A stretch of DNA of 64,000 bases from Gonatopus flavifemur (Eukaryota > Arthropoda > Insecta > Hymenoptera > Dryinidae), in the NCBI GenBank assembly GCA_018340375.1, contig JAFFJZ010000001.1:40044001-40108000 (forward strand). Reading direction: 5' to 3'. Shown here piece by piece: positions 59,330 to 64,000 of the stretch; within the stretch, counting starts at the first letter, position 1, and each line of letters opens with the position of its first letter. The notes beneath the pieces are model-generated. The model was not told the origin of the DNA, made no database searches, and was given only the letters and a program-made list of their open reading frames with translations. The position numbers and the translations under genes are program-made.

Positions 59330-60360
59330 AGTTGTTGAGTGTACGTATATGTTCGCATTAGCTTATAACAAATTTCCATTCACGTACTTTGCTCGCTCAC
59401 AAAGATTTATCGCTGGAATTGGTACGGAAGATTGTTACGCTATTCAATCGTGATGTTGTTTCACGTTTGCTATCGTGCGAACGTAGTTGGAACCAACAAA
59501 TTTATACATTTATCTCTTTATTGAATTTGAAAGGGAGTCTCGTGGTATCAACGGATCAGAATCTTAAGAAACTTTTTTGAACCAACGTCAAAAGATCACG
59601 CAATGGACAGATAGATAGACAGGGTGTAACTATGTTGACAAGATTGAATGATTCATAAGGTTTTTCTCCGGCAGTGACACTGTTATAAATGGTTACATTG
59701 GCTCGACCCTTTTGGCCTTTGTATTTGTAGGTGACGTAACGTATACTTCCATGTACTTAGTGTACACATCGCAGGGTACGTACTTTGGTCCCTTCTTAAC
59801 TGAAGCACGAGTAGGGCGTTCGTTCATTCCTCTTGGTAACTAGTTAAAACCATTGTATTCATACAACCTCACCCTTTGGCGTACCACCCCAAAGACATCT
59901 GGAGATGTCTAGAGACCATCTACACGTACATATGAATGTGAATGAGCAATGAGAGTGACTCGAGGAGTCTAAAGACTCGAAAGAGTAGTAAAGACAAGTG
60001 TATGTATGAATGGAAAGAAGAAACATGTCTGTAACAAGAGGCTAAAGGGTAGGAAAAAAAGAAAAAGAAAAAGAAGGAGAAGGGTGATTAAATTGGGGTG
60101 TATGCGCGTGAGCGAGCGTCGACCGGTTACGTAGAGAATGATGGAAATATCTCCTTTTTCTTTCACTTTTTCTTCATCGTACTGAGTGGAGTCGATAATT
60201 AACAAGCCGGCTTGTCGAGTTACTTAGCCACGTGTATCTCTCTTTTCAACATTCTCCGTCCTTTTCACTTAGTGCTCGTCGAACTGAGCGTTGAGAGCCA
60301 ACGAGAAAGGTTAATTGTTAACGAGAAAAGTTTGTATTTTCGAGTAGAGGATTTTCTCTC
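59330..60360. other. Mixed-composition stretch, no gene called
   Basis: Composition is more balanced than average at 59690-59830 and 59880-60300. It includes GTGACGTAACG (a CRE-like core) near 59733 and purine- then pyrimidine-rich tracts around 60050-60180. Regulatory content is possible but unproven. Confidence 0.3.
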
Positions 60361-60367
60361 TGTTCAC

Positions 60368-60394
60368 TTATATATATATATATATGTATATATA
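60368..60394. repeat. (TA)n microsatellite, interrupted
   Basis: An alternating TA run interrupted by one TG. Confidence 0.9.
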
Positions 60395-60459
60395 GAGCCT
60401 CATTGCATTCTGGTAACAAATGTTATGAAACACAAACTGTTACAGATTTTCTATTCCAT

Positions 60460-60545
60460 CTTGTCTTCTTCTACTTCTTCTTCTTCCATCTCCTTATTCT
60501 TAGTAGAATATTCTTCATTTCTAGTTTTAGTAGAATATTCATCGT
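60460..60545. repeat. CTTCTT tract and a direct repeat TTAGTAGAATATTC
   Basis: CTTCTTCTACTTCTTCTTC is followed by two copies of TTAGTAGAATATTC (about 60499 and 60528), spaced 29 bases. Confidence 0.7.
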
Positions 60546-63070
60546 GCTTATATACTTGGCAAACTGTTAGATATCTTTTTTAATGAAATCTCATGTTTTA
60601 TTTTCTCCTACTCAACATTCCTTCCACGAAGTGGTTCTAACCGTTCAGCTTCCTCAGATGATCATTCATGCTATATATGCAGAATCTTTTCTTTTTCTTC
60701 TATATAAAAAAGCTTCATACCAGTGAGATATATCCAACACGATACGATTTTCTCTACGTTTCCAAGCTTCTGTAGAAATATTCTGGAATAAAATTATCTT
60801 TTTAAATACAATTCTCACGGAACACAATACAAATCATTGCATTATCCCTGCTACCTCGCAATCAAACATAACTCGATAACTGTGAGCCATTGCGAGATCA
60901 TTGATAATTCCATCCACGTGCAGTTTTTTTCTGTAAAACTTAGATTGTAAGATTATTTGAGATTGATATTTATCTCCAATGTTTTTCAATGAATCCTTGA
61001 TTTCCGTTGCATGCTTCAAAATTTGATTTTGTTACTCCAAAAGGATCATTATGAATGGATAATATTGAACTCATTGAAATTCATACAACGATTTTCGATT
61101 GGATATTCGATATTCCTTCCTCTAAAAATCCATCTGATGCGTGTTTCCAATTACCAGGAGAAATCACATTGAAGTCAAAATCGATTGAACTAAATACGAT
61201 TTAAAATTCGCACGCTGTGAAAAATGTTATTTTATAATCAGAAAAGTGCACTCTGCTGTAATACCAATTTTTCATCAATCCATTTTTTGATAGAGCTACT
61301 TTTTATGATACATGCAATCATAAACTCTTTGGAAGAAAAATGAAGTGCTTTCAAGAGTGCAAATGAATGAATACATATTGTATGGAATTGGATAATTCTC
61401 AATGATCGAAACAATAATCCACTAGATGTATTTAAGAGGATGGAAAATAACAAGGGTTCATTGGATTTTTAAGATAGGAGAGATTTTGTCAGTACGCGCC
61501 TACATTTTTGTCAATTATAATTCTGAATAAAATATAGATGCACTGCAGTATTTCATTGTTAACTGCCATAGGGTGTACATGAATGTATCAAGAACGGACA
61601 ACATTGAAAAATTGCATGACCTTCATATCCCACAACTTTCACAGTTCAAAAATCTGAGAACTGAGAACTTCGAAAGAACCCTCAAGTATAGAGCTTAATA
61701 CAATGTTTTCTGGTTGACTGATGAAATCGCTCGTGGGAAGTCTCCTTATTCCGACAAGCAACTCATTTTCAATTGACTAAGAACATCGAATGTCCTTTAT
61801 GTCAATAAAATTCATAGAAAAAGAAGAGTTGTCAAGCCAAAATTTTTGCTATGAGTATGGATTGTTTATGATGTTTATATATGACATATTCAATATATAT
61901 ATTCAATATCGCTGTAAAACATATTAACATACATTCAATCTTATGTACATATGATAGGAAATAATAAATCTAATGGTGGAATTTTTTGGTTTTCAGGTAC
62001 GTATTTCGAAATTGAAAGCTGTCTGGTATCGAGGAGTTGTGAGTATAGTGAAACTTGATCGAAACTATAGTCTTCTGGTCGAAAGCATTGTTGGGGTAGT
62101 GTTTCGAACGTCCCTTATATTCCTTCGATTTTACATACCATCTATTTCTTGCGTGACAGATATTCAAATCCGTCGAATAGAAAATATTCTTCGAAAAACA
62201 GATATAAATTGATAGGAAGTTGAATTCTCATGTTCAAGTGACGAGGAAGACTTGGTCACCCTGCAGAAAAAACATTTCAAGAAATCGTTGAGTGGCATAT
62301 GTTGAGCTTCAGCATATCTTGGGGATTGGATCAGGAGTCGTTCAAGAGAGTTTGTACAAGGATTCGTACATTAGGAAGCTTTATGGGTACTGAAAGTTAC
62401 GCATGCTTTCTGTTACCTGCAGAATAATAAAACCTAGGATCAGGATTCGGAACAATCGATATTTATGGATTGGAATTGGAATGTTGGCCTCTGTCCTGAA
62501 GAAAAATAACACGTATTATTCTTGATAAATTCCATCATGATGCCAGGATTGTCAGTTCCACTTTCCTCTACGTGGTACAGTTTCCCTTAGGAAAATTTTT
62601 CCCTTTCTTGCAAAATTTCCCCGTCTTTTTCTCAAAACATGAAAATTGATATATGAATTTTGCAAGTTTATGAAAATGGATGAGGGAAACCTTTCCTACA
62701 GGGAGTGTTTGATGTGAAACCTATAAACGCCAATAAAGTACCAACGTGCACTAGTTCTGACATGAAACTGTCACGTATTATTCTTGCTTGCGAATGTTTT
62801 CAAGATACAGAATTGATGTAATCGTTCTGGTCGGAGTTTTCTGAAGCTGTTGAGTCAAATGCTTTTCTAAATTAGTCCTTTTCCTCCCGAGATTTTTCTC
62901 AACGTTGAGCTGTATAACTTTTCATGAAAAAATCGTAGAGAAAACTTTACTCATTTCAAGAATCGAAAATACGTACCAGTTCTGTGGAATAAACAATGTC
63001 AATGAGCGAATAAATCAGTAGCAGAATACACAAACACACACCAAGCGCAGATTCATGAGTTAGAAAGTAA
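60546..63070. other. No recognised feature
   Basis: AT-rich. Frames at 61970-62212 overlap on opposite strands and are not called. Confidence 0.4.
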
Positions 63071-63349
63071 TCCCTGTTACAAAAATCCAGCTGGGATTCC
63101 AGATCCGAAATTTACCTGTGTTGCCAGCTAAGACTCCCCCTGGAATCCAAAATCCCAACTGGATTCCATGTGGGATTTCCAATTCCAACCGGGATTCCAC
63201 CTGGGATCAGAAATTCCAACCAAAATTCCACGTTGGAGTGGAAATTCTAGCTGGGATTCCACCTGGAAATAGGAATCCCAGCTGGAAACGCAGGTCAATT
63301 TCGGAGTTGGAATCCACGTGTAATCCCAGCTGGAATTTTGTGACAGGGA
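63071..63349. mobile_element. CCAGCTGG-word element (TCCCTG(T/C)(T/C)ACAAAA ends)
   Basis: Left TCCCTGTTACAAAAATCCAG, inverted right TCCCTGTCACAAAATTCCAG. The interior is built from CCAGCTGGGATTCC, TGGAATCC, GGGATTCCACCTGGGAT and similar words on both strands. Length is 279 bp. The 88-codon frame (63118-63384) is a by-product of the word. Confidence 0.85.
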
Positions 63350-63439
63350 TACCTAAAAGTTTGAACCCAAGACGAAGCAAATAAATTGAACCAATGAAAA
63401 TTCTTCATCTTTAAGTATATACAAGCAAATTTTTGCAAC

Positions 63440-63684
63440 CCCACTGGACAAAATATTGCGAAACGTTTCTGAAACTTCCTAAAGACTGTTCATGTCCTGC
63501 CATTATAACGTTTCGAATGAAATGTTTCAAAACAATATCTCTGAAACGTCGCAGGAATATTTCATGTTCCATAAACATTCCTAAGATGTTTTTTTGCAAC
63601 GTTTCATCCGGAACGTTACAATAGTAGGACATTGGCAGTCTGTGGGATGTTCCAGAAACGTTTCGCAACATCTTGTCCAGTGGG
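63440..63684. mobile_element. GAAACGTTTC-word element (CCCACTGGACAA ends)
   Basis: Left CCCACTGGACAAAATATTGC, inverted right CCCACTGGACAAGATGTTGC; both continue GAAACGTTTCTG, so the TIR is about 32 bases. The interior repeats GAAACGTTTC-like words. Length is 245 bp. The 103- and 63-codon frames on opposite strands both arise from it. It lies 90 bp from the preceding word element. Confidence 0.85.
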
Positions 63685-64000
63685 ACTATATTATTCAAAA
63701 GCATCATTTGGGTGTCTGCCATGTTGAATTGTATTGGTTCGAAATATATTTCGAATATCGTTCAGTATGTTAATTCATGAATTATTTGAATTCCAATTGA
63801 TATCAATTGTCTAATTCGTTACGACTTTTTCTGGTTATCAATTTCAATAGATAAGAATCTTAAGTAAGTCCATGATCAGGGATGGATGTGCAATACAACA
63901 AATTAACGATACAAATGACACGATTACGATAAATTGGAGTAAATCACTGGGGATGAAGAATCTTCATTTTTTTTTAAACCCACCAATGTAGACGTGGGAG
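63685..64000. other. AT-rich end of window
   Basis: No feature was seen. No acceptor plus coding block was found to close the putative first intron. Confidence 0.4.

Noticed and set aside
63118..63722. Frames of 88, 103 and 63 codons near the right edge
   Set aside because: They lie over the CCAGCTGG-word and GAAACGTTTC-word elements and are by-products of the repeated words and inverted ends.
1..64000. CRISPR arrays, operons, prophage or other prokaryotic systems
   Set aside because: No regularly spaced identical repeats with unique spacers, no long frames and no ribosome-binding patterns; the sequence has eukaryotic splice signals and transposon content.

Overview
This window looks like insect nuclear DNA and is almost entirely non-coding. 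The evidence is low GC, short chance reading frames on all six frames, spliceosomal signals, very many small inverted-repeat elements, a mariner end and tRNA-like repeat modules. The style fits Hymenoptera, but no coding sequence long enough to fix the species is present, so that is only a guess. Nothing bacterial or viral was seen.

The one gene signal I trust is near the left edge. A short first coding exon (1129-1186, +) encodes a signal peptide and ends in a strong phase-1 splice donor (GCG|GTGAGT). A good acceptor lies 36 bp upstream of its ATG, behind a GC-richer, purine-rich leader with a TATA-like run. No convincing second exon follows on the + strand, so most of the window is best read as a first intron longer than 60 kb. 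A very long first intron after a signal-peptide exon is common in insect neuronal cell-surface genes, but the product is not identified. A minus-strand frame at 59045-59311 has gene-like codon and residue composition and is kept only as a weak candidate.

The rest is a mosaic of small non-autonomous DNA elements found by eye from their terminal inverted repeats (TIRs). Three broad classes appear. (1) Elements with ends like CACTGNGAAAA flanked by TA (2019, 2911, 5713, 6147, 24151, 24595, 27126, 32751, 33739, 44082, 51648, 53378). (2) Elements whose ends begin with CCC and often fit CCCWRGYRRAAAT, and whose interiors repeat an element-specific, nearly self-complementary word (TGGGCCCA, CCAGCTGG, GAACGTTC, GAAACGTTTC, AGGCCT, CATATATG, GTATAC). 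(3) Assorted recognisable types: a pogo-like element (23044), a hAT-like element with an 8-bp target duplication (37887), a piggyBac-like element in duplicated TTAA (24590-26138), a mariner end (57847), and several long foldbacks (39614, 42830, 50376).

Insertions are heavily nested, so relative ages can be read: 24.15-26.23 kb is a three-level nest, and 30.5-32.6 kb holds at least six elements. The most unusual item is a ~510-bp element present twice (9002-9512 and 32067-32573, opposite orientations). It has DNA-transposon-like ends and a palindromic-word interior, yet both copies carry a tRNA-like core with recognisable A and B boxes. Other structure includes a 58-bp minisatellite (48717-48922), a purine/pyrimidine-skewed block (19.05-20.35 kb) and GC-richer islands at 55.25 and 59.1 kb. 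All TIR and homology statements were made by eye, without database searches.
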